Virus record (IMG/VR): IMGVR_UViG_3300037796_000167
Location: 1 to 36,404 of that record
DNA length: 36,404 nt
Source of the DNA: a virus
Reading direction: 5' to 3' (one strand)
Shown here: piece by piece, positions 7,223 to 16,006 of the stretch
Layout: every line of letters begins with the position of its first letter
Position numbering within the stretch: the first letter of the stretch is position 1
The notes under the pieces: model-generated
Database searches by the model: none
Seen by the model: only the letters and a program-made list of their open reading frames with translations
What the model was told of the DNA's origin: nothing
Translations under genes and position numbers: made by a program

Positions 7223-8143
7223 ATGAGTGACAGTAATGAAATAAATATTCCTGAGCCAGTGAACAAACCACCTCAGGAAGAACAGAAAACTAAGGTAAAA
7301 CATCCTGAAAGTAAGGTGAATACCACAAATAAAATAGGCACACCTGTTAAGAACAAAAGAGCAGGTTCTAGATTTGAACCTGCTCCTGTTTCTGTCGAGG
7401 TACCTTCCCACGGCTTTCTTTATCAAGGAATTACGAACGATGAAGAAGTTGCAAAGGGAGTACTTAGAGTTAAACCTATCACAATGAGAGAAGAAGAAAT
7501 ACTCACCACTGACCGTCTAGTACAACAAGGAAAAGCACTAGATATGGTATTAGAAAATTGTATTAAGTCGGACATAGACCCTTATGACTTACTTTCTTCC
7601 GATAGGCTTTATATCTTATTTTACTTACGCGGAATGACATTTGGATTAGAATATGATTTTGATATCAGATGTTACCATTGTGGATATAACTTTGTACAAA
7701 CTGTAGAAATAGATAAGTTGCCAATCAAAGAATGGGAAAATAAAAAAGAAGCAGAAGAACCGGTGAAAATAGAATTACCTATTTCAGGTGCTACTATAGA
7801 AGCTCACTACATGAGGGGCCACGAAGAAAGAGAATTAACAAAAGTAGAACAAGAATCAAGGACTTTTGATCAACCAGATAGTAGTTCTAGCAGAACATTG
7901 TTAATGCTTATCGATAAAGTAACGATGCCAGATGAAGAAGTATTGAGCCCTCAAGACAAAGAGGATTTTATCTCAAATATGGTTGGATCTGATATAGATT
8001 ATTTCCGTGAAACTCTCAATGAGAATTCTCCTGGTATAAAACAATTAGAAAACATAAAATGCCCTCGATGTGATGGATGGCTAGAATTTAATGTACCTCT
8101 TGGGAGAAACTTTTTTCGTCGATCTCGACCCCGCCAGAAATAA
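7223..8143 (+). CDS. Baseplate hub assembly protein (T4 gp26/gp51-like)
   Basis: The 306-aa protein has a Pro/Lys-rich disordered N-terminus (about residues 1-50), then the pattern VEVPSHGFLYQG, an E-rich helix, a CIKSDIDPYDLL segment, and an R/G/L core (LYILFYLRGMTFGLEYDFD). This resembles the T4 base plate protein family, whose members act in hub assembly. It also has two CxxC pairs (RCYHCG near residue 152, KCPRCD near residue 280) that probably bind zinc. The gene follows the tube and has a strong SD (AAAGGAG). Its 3' end overlaps a +1-frame reading frame at a TTTTTTC run; see the next entry. Family call fairly good; exact T4 counterpart uncertain. Confidence 0.6.
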   Translation: MSDSNEINIPEPVNKPPQEEQKTKVKHPESKVNTTNKIGTPVKNKRAGSRFEPAPVSVEVPSHGFLYQGITNDEEVAKGVLRVKPITMREEEILTTDRLVQQGKALDMVLENCIKSDIDPYDLLSSDRLYILFYLRGMTFGLEYDFDIRCYHCGYNFVQTVEIDKLPIKEWENKKEAEEPVKIELPISGATIEAHYMRGHEERELTKVEQESRTFDQPDSSSSRTLLMLIDKVTMPDEEVLSPQDKEDFISNMVGSDIDYFRETLNENSPGIKQLENIKCPRCDGWLEFNVPLGRNFFRRSRPRQK

Positions 8144-8420
8144 TGCAAGATATAAGTCGCTCATGGCAGAGCGGTATCAGATAGCTTATGTCTCACAAGG
8201 CGCGGTCGAAATGAATTCAATCAAGGACATGACACGAGAAGATCGCGAAACTCTCGTGGAAATAATAACTGATATTAAGAAGAAAGAAGAGCGTGAAATG
8301 AAGAAGGGCACCTCACAAGAAGCCGCTCCTCCGCCAGGAAAAATGGGTAAACAAAATTACAATGCTTTAAAGGGTAAATTTAGTAGTAAGAATAAGGGTG
8401 TACCGAAAATTCCGAAATAA
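8091..8420 (+). CDS. +1-frame extension of the baseplate protein
   Basis: This 109-aa frame overlaps the previous gene by 53 bases and lies in its +1 frame. No good SD precedes its ATG at 8091 or the internal ATG at 8163. Both frames read Phe-Phe at the T6C run (8111-8117), so a ribosome on TTT (8114-8116) could slip forward onto TTC and continue as ...NFFVDLDPARNN. The segment QIAYVSQGAVEMNSIKDMT with ED RET resembles the small helical domain that often follows gp26-type proteins. The rest is Lys/Glu/Pro-rich and probably disordered. It is either a programmed-frameshift product of about 396 aa or a separate, poorly initiated gene. Confidence 0.6.
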   Translation: MYLLGETFFVDLDPARNNARYKSLMAERYQIAYVSQGAVEMNSIKDMTREDRETLVEIITDIKKKEEREMKKGTSQEAAPPPGKMGKQNYNALKGKFSSKNKGVPKIPK

Positions 8421-8438
8421 AAGCATATATTATTTTAT

Positions 8439-9464
8439 ATGAAAATATTAGTATACTCTGATCTGCATCTCCATAATCATCGTGGATTACTATATAATTC
8501 CGAAATAGCTTTAGACATACTATCTAAAATTAAAAATTATTGCTCAAAAAATAATATAGATAAGGTAGTATGCGCGGGCGACTTTTTTCATACTAAAGCT
8601 CGCGCATATGCACCCCATGTGGTACAAGCGCTATTAAGACTTAAAGATTTCAATAAAAATAATATAGAACAATTCATGTTGGTTGGCAACCATGATATGG
8701 CAACTCCAAATAACAGTATGAATTCTATATTATTTGTCTTTAGTGATTACGTAAAAGTAGTACCTGATTATTATTTCATAGACGTGGAAAGCACTAGAAT
8801 ACACTTCTTAAGCTATACTAATGAAGCATTTGATAATTTTATCCTTGCTGAGGATAAAAAGAATGTGCTGATTACTCATATAGACATTATAGGCTTTACT
8901 ATGTCGAATGGTTTTAGAGCCACTAATGGCTTCAAGCTATCAGATTTAAAAGATTTTGATTTAGTAATAAGCGGTCACTATCATAAACATCAAACAAAAG
9001 AAAATGTAGTCTACGTGGGCAGTCCGTATCAAACCAATTATGGAGAAAGAAATCAAGAACATGGTTTTTTGATATTTGATACTGATACTCTAGAGTGGCA
9101 TTTAGAGACTATTAATGATGTGCCTGAATATAAAGTATATGAAGTAGACAATATTAATCAACTAAAAGAAAAAGATGTAAATAATAATTTTCTTAGGATA
9201 AAATTATATAATCAAGATATAAGAAAGTCTTCTCTGAAAGAAAAGTTGTTTGAGATGGGCGCTTTAAGCGTAGAAATAATTCCATTTGAAGACATTCAAG
9301 AGATAGAAAAATATTATGACAAAGAATTAAGTGATGACCCATCAGATAGAGCTGCAGCTTATATAGAAAGCATAAATAATTTATCACTTAAAAAAGAAAA
9401 ATTATTAAAATATTTTGACAAAATACAAGATGTTGCTAACAATATAACAGATTATGAGATTTAA
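8439..9464 (+). CDS. 47: Recombination nuclease subunit gp47 (SbcD/Mre11)
   Basis: The 341-aa metallophosphoesterase is the nuclease half of the gp46/gp47 complex, which resects DNA ends for recombination-dependent replication and repair. All phosphoesterase motifs are visible: D8xH10 (SDLH), G47DFFH51, G83NHD86, H147 (LITHID) and G179HYH182. T4 gp47 is 339 aa, so length matches. No SD is evident upstream of the ATG, unlike most neighbours, so initiation may be weak. The gene overlaps gene 46 by 11 bases, which ties production of the two partners together. Confidence 0.93.
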   Translation: MKILVYSDLHLHNHRGLLYNSEIALDILSKIKNYCSKNNIDKVVCAGDFFHTKARAYAPHVVQALLRLKDFNKNNIEQFMLVGNHDMATPNNSMNSILFVFSDYVKVVPDYYFIDVESTRIHFLSYTNEAFDNFILAEDKKNVLITHIDIIGFTMSNGFRATNGFKLSDLKDFDLVISGHYHKHQTKENVVYVGSPYQTNYGERNQEHGFLIFDTDTLEWHLETINDVPEYKVYEVDNINQLKEKDVNNNFLRIKLYNQDIRKSSLKEKLFEMGALSVEIIPFEDIQEIEKYYDKELSDDPSDRAAAYIESINNLSLKKEKLLKYFDKIQDVANNITDYEI

Positions 9465-11301
9465 TTATATACGCTTCAAAAACTTCTTAAGCTATGGCGA
9501 TGAAATGCAAGAACTAAATTTTTCTGATAATGGTATAAATTTAGTTATCGGTAAAAATAATAAAGATGGCGGGAGTAATGGGTCTGGAAAGAGCTCAGGA
9601 GTCGTAGAGTCACTTGTCTATGGGTTGTTTGGCAAAACAACTAAAAAAATAAAAGCTGATGAAGTGACTAATAATAAAACTAAGAAAGATTGTTTTGTAG
9701 AAGTTTCTTTTTCAATAGGTAGAGATTCATTTAATATAATGAGGTACAGAAACCACACAGAATATGAAAATTCTTTAATATTATTTAAAAATAATAAAGA
9801 TATATCTGGCGAAAGTAAGAATGACACGCAGAAATACATTGAAAATATAATAAAAGTAAGCTTCCGTTCGTTTATATTAAGTATAGTACTTAGCCAAGAA
9901 AAAGTAGAAAATTTCGCAGAAAAAGACTCTCTAGAGAGGCGGAAAATAATAGAAAACTTACTTATGTATGATTTTATTTCTAAATATCATAAGGCAACTA
10001 AAGAGATACTAAGAACAATTAATCCTGAGCTTAATAACTTAGAATCTAAAATAAATGAGAAAAAAGAAAGCATAAACACTCTCACTGAAAATTTATTAAA
10101 TTATATAGAAAATAAAGAAGTCGAAGAGTCTCAGAAACAAAACAAAATAAAGAACTTAGAAGCCGAATTAGAAAAGCTTAGTAAAATTAACCCTGAATAT
10201 GAATTAGAAATAAGAGACACAATAAATAACTTCAAAAAAGACTTAAACAATCTAAACAGTAAAATCGAAGCTACTGAAGACGAAATAAGCCAACAGAGAT
10301 CTTACATTAAGAAATACGATAAATCAATAAAAACTAAAGAAAAAGAAATTGATGAAGTAAAAAACAATCCGAAATTATGCCCAATTATTGAACATAGACC
10401 CGTGTGTCCTTATTTAGAAAAAGACGAGACACTTGAAAATTTTTTGAATAAGAAGAAAAGTGAATTACAAGAAATTAATAGACTTAAAGAAGAATCAGAA
10501 GATAAACTTACTAAAATGGGCAATATTTTATCAGACTTAGAATCAAATTATAACAGTACAAAAAATAAGATCAACGAATTAAGTAGTAACTTAAGTAGTG
10601 ATTTGGATTACGAAGAAGTGAAAAATGCTCATGAAGAGATACCCCGCATAAAATCTGAAATATCTATATTGAAAAAATCTAATTTCGATTTATCTCAAGA
10701 TACATATGTAGAAAAATGTAATACACAAATTGAAGAGCTAAAAAGTGCACTGAATAAATTAAAAAAGAAGTGGAGGAGATTAGAAAAAGAGAAGACTTAT
10801 TACGAATGGTGGAAAGGTGCACTAAGCAATTCACCAAATTCTATTAAGTCTTATTGCATTAATCATATCTTGACGTCACTTAACAAGTATATTAACTATT
10901 ATTTAGAATATTTTAAGTACGATTTTTCTTATTTCTTAAACAACGAGCTTGAAGATTCGATAGAAAAAGACGGTGAAGATATATCGTTTGGTAATCTAAG
11001 TGGTGGTGAAAAGAGAGCTTTAGAAATTAGTTTAGTATTTGCTTTATTTGAAATAGTGAGAATGAAAATACCCGATGACATTAATATCGTAGTCTTAGAT
11101 GAACTTTTATCAACTAATTTAGATGACGTTAGAGTGTCTAGTGTAATAGAAATATTATCTGAACTAGAAGAAAGGGGCTTAAACGTATTCGTTATAGACC
11201 ATAAAAGTTATTTGAAGGACAATTTAGATTGTAGAAAAGTTATTGAAGTTAGCAAAGACAAGAAAGGGTTTTCTAGGTTAGCTGAAAATGGTACACAATA
11301 G
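9454..11301 (+). CDS. 46: Recombination ATPase subunit gp46 (SbcC/Rad50)
   Basis: The 615-aa SMC-like ATPase partners gp47. In order it has a P-loop (about 33-48, ending SNGSGKSS, with a few extra residues in the loop), a Q-loop (VVLSQEK region), two long Lys/Glu/Asn-rich coiled-coil arms (about 190-300 and 330-450), a hook region, the ABC signature LSGGEKRALE (about 514) and Walker B NIVVLDE (about 545-551). The zinc hook is odd: instead of CxxC there is a pair spaced C-x8-C (Cys309 and Cys318). T4 gp46 is about 560 aa. Start taken at the ATG that overlaps gene 47. Confidence 0.93.
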   Translation: MRFNYIRFKNFLSYGDEMQELNFSDNGINLVIGKNNKDGGSNGSGKSSGVVESLVYGLFGKTTKKIKADEVTNNKTKKDCFVEVSFSIGRDSFNIMRYRNHTEYENSLILFKNNKDISGESKNDTQKYIENIIKVSFRSFILSIVLSQEKVENFAEKDSLERRKIIENLLMYDFISKYHKATKEILRTINPELNNLESKINEKKESINTLTENLLNYIENKEVEESQKQNKIKNLEAELEKLSKINPEYELEIRDTINNFKKDLNNLNSKIEATEDEISQQRSYIKKYDKSIKTKEKEIDEVKNNPKLCPIIEHRPVCPYLEKDETLENFLNKKKSELQEINRLKEESEDKLTKMGNILSDLESNYNSTKNKINELSSNLSSDLDYEEVKNAHEEIPRIKSEISILKKSNFDLSQDTYVEKCNTQIEELKSALNKLKKKWRRLEKEKTYYEWWKGALSNSPNSIKSYCINHILTSLNKYINYYLEYFKYDFSYFLNNELEDSIEKDGEDISFGNLSGGEKRALEISLVFALFEIVRMKIPDDINIVVLDELLSTNLDDVRVSSVIEILSELEERGLNVFVIDHKSYLKDNLDCRKVIEVSKDKKGFSRLAENGTQ

Positions 11302-11314
11302 AAAGATAAATAAA

Positions 11315-11785
11315 ATGGAAGAAGAAACTTTCGTACAACATTTTGTAATTGAAAAATCTAATGTTGAAACTATAAGGCTTCTATTAAAAGATGGGTGGAT
11401 TAAAAAAGAGACTAATGTTTTTATAAGAGAACGAGAAAATTATAAGCTCATTTTTGAGGGAAAAACTCATCCAATATGGAAGTTAAAAATAAAACCTAAG
11501 AATGAAAAATTTTCGAACCAAGACTGGAAACTTAAAAAAGACTTAAATAGTATTACTAACCTGGGTCAGAAAAAGTCTAATAAATTATTTCTTAACGATA
11601 AAAATAGAGAAGAAGTAGCAGCCTTAATAGAGTCTATGATCGAAAATGGGTTTCAATTAGTATATAATAACAATTATATAATATTTAGAGATAAAAATAG
11701 GTTGAATATATTTAAGATAGCAGCTAAATTAACGTTACAAGCCCAACCAGATGGATGGTATATAGGTCAAAAGAGGATATTATAA
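11315..11785 (+). CDS. Hypothetical protein, 156 aa
   Basis: Unrecognised basic protein between the gp46/47 pair and uvsX. I prefer the ATG at 11315 (MEEETF, with AGAAAG upstream); an in-frame ATG at 11288 would overlap gene 46 by 14 bases. Charged helices alternate with short strands, and there are no Cys motifs or membrane segments. The stop overlaps the next start as TAATG. Position among recombination genes suggests, but does not show, a DNA-related role. Confidence 0.6.
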   Translation: MEEETFVQHFVIEKSNVETIRLLLKDGWIKKETNVFIRERENYKLIFEGKTHPIWKLKIKPKNEKFSNQDWKLKKDLNSITNLGQKKSNKLFLNDKNREEVAALIESMIENGFQLVYNNNYIIFRDKNRLNIFKIAAKLTLQAQPDGWYIGQKRIL

Positions 11786-12153
11786 TGGAAGTAAAATTAG
11801 GAAGTATTGTAGACATGACTAGTGACTTTGCTAAAAAAGTAACTAGCAATATTGACAATACTAAATTTTTAGTAACAGCAGTGACAGATTTTTCTATAAG
11901 CATAAAAAGCTTATTAAATAGGAACAATTATTCGGTAAGTACTGATTATTTTGTTAAGAATTTTAAGTGGACAAACGATTCGCTTAATTCGACTAATTCT
12001 AAAGTAAAGAAAACGCCTAAAAAAGATACAACTGAAAAGAGCGATTATTCATATATGAGTAGTAAGTCAGCCAGCGTAAAGGGGAGTGCTTTGACATCAA
12101 TAACGACTAGCGATGATTTTGACCCATACGGAGGAGGCGGCGTATATGGCTAG
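11785..12153 (+). CDS. Hypothetical protein with acidic-glycine tail, 122 aa
   Basis: Start set at the ATG at 11785, which has a good SD (AAGAGGA); a longer in-frame start at 11755 lacks one. The N-terminal half looks helical (SIVDMTSDFAKKV), the middle is Ser/Thr/Lys-rich and probably disordered, and the end reads TSDDFDPYGGGGVYG. Acidic-aromatic tails occur in phage DNA-binding proteins as protein docking tails, but no such domain is recognisable here. Confidence 0.6.
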   Translation: MEVKLGSIVDMTSDFAKKVTSNIDNTKFLVTAVTDFSISIKSLLNRNNYSVSTDYFVKNFKWTNDSLNSTNSKVKKTPKKDTTEKSDYSYMSSKSASVKGSALTSITTSDDFDPYGGGGVYG

Positions 12154-12484
12154 AAAAAAGCGAAGCTTCCCAAAAGTGAGAAAACAGATAGACAAAATGA
12201 AAGAGACATATGAAGATATTAAGCAGAACGAGTCAAACAGCAAAACAACAGATGAAAAAGATTATGAATATTGGGTCATAAATATAGTAGATTCTATAGA
12301 AAACAAAAACAGCTTTAATAGAGAATTCTATAATAAAATGATCGAAAAGTATCCGCAAACTAGAGCTATCCTCGACGAGCTCATAGGACAAGTCCAGTTA
12401 TTTTCTATATATGATTTAGAACCTTCCACAATAAATTTCAATTATAGTGCATATTTACTAAAGATTAAAAACTTAATAGAATAG
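12146..12484 (+). CDS. Hypothetical helical protein, 112 aa
   Basis: Start chosen at the ATG at 12146 because GGAGGAGG lies just upstream, inside the Gly codons of the previous gene's tail. The product begins with a very basic stretch (MARKKRSFPKVRKQ) and continues as an alpha-helical, charged protein. Function unknown. It lies 15 bases upstream of uvsX and may belong to the same transcript. Confidence 0.6.
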   Translation: MARKKRSFPKVRKQIDKMKETYEDIKQNESNSKTTDEKDYEYWVINIVDSIENKNSFNREFYNKMIEKYPQTRAILDELIGQVQLFSIYDLEPSTINFNYSAYLLKIKNLIE

Positions 12485-12499
12485 AGAGGTAATTACTCT

Positions 12500-13642
12500 A
12501 TGGTAAGAGAGTTAACTGCGTTAGAGCAAAGTTTGCTCAAGAATATAAATAACAAATTTGGGGAAGAAAACCCTATGGTACAATTAGGTGAGAATGAGGA
12601 TTTTGGTAAGGTAAAAGATTGGATTGACACTGGTAATTTAGCACTTAATTGGTTGATCTCAGGACAATTAAGCGGTGGATATCCAGTTGGAAGGATTTCA
12701 GAATTAGATGGCGACCCAAGTACTGGCAAATCATTACTATGTCAACTAGCTATGAAAGACCCTACTATCGACTTGATAGTTGTATTAGATACAGAAGCTG
12801 CGTTTAATATAGAATTTATTAAATTTTTGGGTGTTGACCCAGATAAGATCTTGTATATGCCAATAGATACTGTTGAGCAAATAACATCAGCTGCTCAAGA
12901 AGTATTAGATACAATAAAGATGAATAAATCTAATAAGAAAGTACTATTCATAATAGACTCCATCGCTCTAGCTACTACAGAAAAAGAAGCAGATCCTGAT
13001 TCTGGTAAAGATATGGGCAATAAAGCTCAATTATTAAGGACATTCTTTAGAGTCTATGCTCGCAAAATAGAACGATATAATATAGGATTGCTGGTTACTA
13101 ACCATTATACTCAAAAAATTGGAGTAACGTATGGCTCTAATAAAACTACTACAGGTGGTACAGCTCTACCTTATGCAGCTTCAGTAAGGATTGACTTAAA
13201 AATTGGGGAAATGGATATTGATAAGAAGAGTGAAAGTATAGGCGCACATTCTGTAACAATCAAAGCTACTACTAAAAAGAACAGATGCTTTTCTCCTCAT
13301 AGAAAGATCAGTTTCTTACTTGATTTTGAACGTGGAGTTAATAAATACTCTGGTCTTTTTGGAATATTAAAAGACATGGGGATAGGTGAAAAGAATGGTC
13401 CTTGGTGTAAAATACCCAGTTGGAACCCAGATGAGAAATTCTTTGAAAAAGATTTTCCAGAACTTTGCGAGAAACACAATTTGCTCCCCTTTATACAAGA
13501 GAAGATGGATGAGTTTAGACAGAAAGAACTTGAAGAAGACCCTGAAATAAGTGAAGAAGCAATTGCTGAAGATGAAAAGAAAAAAGATAAAAAGAAAAAA
13601 GTCGCAAAAGTAGCACAAGAATCTCTTGAAAACGGAGAATAA
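12500..13642 (+). CDS. uvsX: UvsX recombinase (RecA family)
   Basis: The 380-aa ATPase is the strand-exchange protein of phage recombination and of recombination-primed replication. Walker A is G71DPSTGKS78 and Walker B VLFIIDS is at about 148-154. The catalytic Glu region (LDTEAAF, 97-103) and the DNA-binding loop region (VTNHYTQKIGVTYGS then TTGGTALPY) are all in RecA/UvsX order. The C-terminus is acidic then Lys-rich (residues about 340-380), a usual disordered tail. T4 UvsX is about 390 aa. The SD is AGAGGTAA. It works with gp46/47 and UvsW encoded nearby. Confidence 0.93.
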   Translation: MVRELTALEQSLLKNINNKFGEENPMVQLGENEDFGKVKDWIDTGNLALNWLISGQLSGGYPVGRISELDGDPSTGKSLLCQLAMKDPTIDLIVVLDTEAAFNIEFIKFLGVDPDKILYMPIDTVEQITSAAQEVLDTIKMNKSNKKVLFIIDSIALATTEKEADPDSGKDMGNKAQLLRTFFRVYARKIERYNIGLLVTNHYTQKIGVTYGSNKTTTGGTALPYAASVRIDLKIGEMDIDKKSESIGAHSVTIKATTKKNRCFSPHRKISFLLDFERGVNKYSGLFGILKDMGIGEKNGPWCKIPSWNPDEKFFEKDFPELCEKHNLLPFIQEKMDEFRQKELEEDPEISEEAIAEDEKKKDKKKKVAKVAQESLENGE

Positions 13643-13644
13643 GT

Positions 13645-14016
13645 ATGAGTGATATGAATGAATATAAAGCTAAAATCGAATCAGTTGCCAATGATGTCGC
13701 AGGCATACGTAGCACTTCTGGTAATACTTCAACTACTTTAATGTTTGGACTGTTAGCTTTAATGAGAGCTAAAAATAAAATTACCGACAAAGATTTAGAT
13801 ATAGTATTCGAGATAGAAAAAAGTCAAGCATCTTCTACATTAGATAGTTATTTTGAAAAAAACTATGGTGATCCAAATTTTAGTATACAGAATGAGTCAG
13901 AACTAAAAGATGCAGAAAAATTACTGCATTCTTATGTAGATAATATGAAAAACTACGTTACTGAAGCAGCTAAAGAGATTAATCCACCAAGAGAAAAAAA
14001 GCCCAAAGAAAAGTAA
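13645..14016 (+). CDS. Hypothetical protein, 123 aa
   Basis: Unrecognised. It begins two bases after uvsX stops, with SD ACGGAGAA. A short hydrophobic run (TTLMFGLLALMRA) lies at about residues 30-42, too short and too near charged residues for a confident membrane helix; the rest is helical with a Lys/Pro-rich end (PPREKKPKEK). Co-transcription with uvsX suggests a DNA metabolism role such as a mediator, but no uvsY-like signature is recognisable. Confidence 0.6.
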   Translation: MSDMNEYKAKIESVANDVAGIRSTSGNTSTTLMFGLLALMRAKNKITDKDLDIVFEIEKSQASSTLDSYFEKNYGDPNFSIQNESELKDAEKLLHSYVDNMKNYVTEAAKEINPPREKKPKEK

Positions 14017-14025
14017 GGAGAAAAT

Positions 14026-14406
14026 ATGTTAGTAAAGAATTTTAAATACCAAAAGAAAAAAGATAATGAGATTAAAAACTATTTAGTAATGATTTTAGAA
14101 GAAGATGAAAAGCATTACGAGGGCTTAGATTTAACTAAATTAGAAGACAAAGAAATTGAAGACGCAAAAAACTTAGTAGTACAATTTGAAATGAAAGATG
14201 CTAAATGGCGAAGAGAAGCTAATAACAATGGCCAAGATATTAAAAATTACATCGAAGAAAATGAAGATATACAAAAAGAGATTGATGAATATAAAGAGAA
14301 TTTAAAGCCATATGTTAAAAAAGCATACAGGAAATACTTGAAAGAAAATATAGTCGAAGATGAAAACAATTTTAATACTGAAGAACAGCTACTTAACGTT
14401 GAGTAG
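14026..14406 (+). CDS. Hypothetical acidic helical protein, 126 aa
   Basis: Unrecognised protein rich in Glu, Asp, Lys and Asn, predicted largely alpha-helical and perhaps coiled coil (about residues 60-110). It has a strong SD (AAGGAGAA). Its last 47 bases overlap the start of the helicase gene in another frame, which ties the two translationally. In T4 the uvsY mediator lies beside uvsW; similar size and position make a mediator role conceivable but not shown. Confidence 0.6.
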   Translation: MLVKNFKYQKKKDNEIKNYLVMILEEDEKHYEGLDLTKLEDKEIEDAKNLVVQFEMKDAKWRREANNNGQDIKNYIEENEDIQKEIDEYKENLKPYVKKAYRKYLKENIVEDENNFNTEEQLLNVE

Positions 14407-15736
14407 TGAAAATAAACAGTTAATAAATACTATCTATGACACATTAACATTCAATGACACTTCTAAAGCTTTTATAAATGGTAGATTTGATAAGAATAGA
14501 GTCACTAAGGTTAGAATAGCTAAAGTCGTTGAAGACACAGAATTGCCGACACTAAAAATACCAATTGGTTTTCGTCAGTTCATAGAGTCTGTCTTAAACA
14601 ATTATGATTATTCGTTAATAGACGATAGGCCGACTCTGAAGAAAGTGGAAGATATAGATAAGAATGTTTTTGATGGAATTGAGCTTCATGAACATCAATT
14701 AGAAGCTCTGAAGAAGGCCTTACATGAGAGACGTGGCATAGTAAAGAGCCCCCCAGGAACAGGGAAAACCGAAATTTTTCTAGCAATTCTTAAGTTATTA
14801 AACGAGCCGACATTAGTGTTATTCAACAGAACTCAATTAACTCATCAAACCATGAAAAGAGCAAAAGATCGCGGAATTGATGCAGGAATAGTACAAGGTA
14901 AAAATGTTGATGAAAAGTTTGTCAGTATGGCAACAATACAAAGTATAGAGAAAGCAGAGGACATCAAACGGTATAAAAATCTCATAATAGATGAAGTGCA
15001 CTATGCTTCTTCGAAGTCTTATCAAAGAGTCTTAAGACTAAATCATTGGCGTAGAGTCTATGGTTTTTCAGCAACCCCAGTAGATCCTGAAAAGATGGAT
15101 TTAAATTCTGCTAAGATAATAGCAAACGTAGGCCCAGTTATATATTCTGCTAATACTGATCAACTCATAGAAAAGAAGATAATTGCTAAGCCTAAGATAT
15201 TCATGATTAAAGTTGATAAACCTTATAATTTAGAAGATTCAGACTATAGGACAGCTGAATTATTAGGGATTGTACACAACAAACAAAGAAATAAATTAGT
15301 AAAAGCTATAGCGGATATGTATAGTGAAGATAAAGTATTAATTTTGACTAAATATGTTAAACAGGGTGAAGAAATAAAGAAGCTAATTCCAGAAGCGCCT
15401 TTTATATGGAATAAAACAAAACTAGAAAAAAGAATAGAGATCGTGGACAAATTTGATAATGGTGATAGTAACATCTTAATAGCTTCACGTATATTAGATG
15501 AAGGTATAGACATCAAAAATTTTAAAATTTTAATAGTCGCTAGTGCAGGAAATAAATTTACTAAAACGATACAAAGACTTGGAAGGGGTTTACGAGTAAC
15601 GGAAGATAAGAAAGAAGTTAAAGTCTTTGATTTTATAGACGACACGCATAATACTTTATACAAGCATTCAAAAAATAGGATTAAGATTTATAAATCATTT
15701 GGATACGATGATATAACGACTTTGGAGGACTTTTAA
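14360..15736 (+). CDS. uvsW: UvsW-like SF2 DNA helicase
   Basis: The 458-aa SF2 helicase carries Walker A S130PPGTGKT137, DEVH box 211-214, motif III SATP 237-240 and motif VI QRLGRGLR 405-412. UvsW unwinds branched DNA and drives fork regression and branch migration. The first 100 residues carry the extra UvsW-type N-terminal domain (AFINGRFDKN region) seen in T4, where the protein is about 500 aa. The exact start is uncertain: the ATG at 14360 has no clear SD, and an in-frame TTG lies at 14399. It sits in the recombination cluster with uvsX and 46/47. Confidence 0.9.
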   Translation: MKTILILKNSYLTLSSENKQLINTIYDTLTFNDTSKAFINGRFDKNRVTKVRIAKVVEDTELPTLKIPIGFRQFIESVLNNYDYSLIDDRPTLKKVEDIDKNVFDGIELHEHQLEALKKALHERRGIVKSPPGTGKTEIFLAILKLLNEPTLVLFNRTQLTHQTMKRAKDRGIDAGIVQGKNVDEKFVSMATIQSIEKAEDIKRYKNLIIDEVHYASSKSYQRVLRLNHWRRVYGFSATPVDPEKMDLNSAKIIANVGPVIYSANTDQLIEKKIIAKPKIFMIKVDKPYNLEDSDYRTAELLGIVHNKQRNKLVKAIADMYSEDKVLILTKYVKQGEEIKKLIPEAPFIWNKTKLEKRIEIVDKFDNGDSNILIASRILDEGIDIKNFKILIVASAGNKFTKTIQRLGRGLRVTEDKKEVKVFDFIDDTHNTLYKHSKNRIKIYKSFGYDDITTLEDF

Positions 15737-16006
15737 ATGGTATATATATACTATGACCCAGAAACTGGTGAAGAAATGGAAGTGGAACACCCTATGAATG
15801 AAGACCCAATTGTGACGAATAAGAAGACAGGGAACATAATGAAAAAGAAAATTACAGGTGGGGTAGGAGTGATCTATAAAGCTGGTGGATTTAGCAAATC
15901 AACAAAACGAGATAATGAATACCAGATCGATAAAAGGAAAGACGAAATACGGGGAGGTATTAAAGAAGATCCCTACAAGAAATGGAGGGGAGATGAGCCT
16001 ATATGA
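15737..16006 (+). CDS. FmdB-like small protein lacking zinc cysteines
   Basis: The 89-aa protein has an N-terminus MVYIYYDPETGEEMEV and a middle ITGGVGVIYKAGGFSKST, which match the overall plan of FmdB-type zinc ribbon proteins (aromatic start, then GGTGF-like loop with a GGF or GSGW motif). In that family two CxxC pairs bind zinc; here there is no cysteine at all, so the fold must be kept without metal or the resemblance is superficial. The C-terminus is charged. SD GGAGG is at 15725-15729. Function unknown; FmdB-like proteins are common in phages. Confidence 0.55.
   Translation: MVYIYYDPETGEEMEVEHPMNEDPIVTNKKTGNIMKKKITGGVGVIYKAGGFSKSTKRDNEYQIDKRKDEIRGGIKEDPYKKWRGDEPI

Noticed and set aside
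12544-12551. Exact TATAAATA inside uvsX
   Set aside because: It lies in the coding sequence shortly after the start of an early-type gene and no virion gene follows; AT-richness explains it.
15244-15663. 139-aa open frame on the minus strand
   Set aside because: It lies wholly inside the UvsW helicase gene, which has a full motif set; the reverse protein is low-complexity Leu/Ser/Ile and has no ribosome site.
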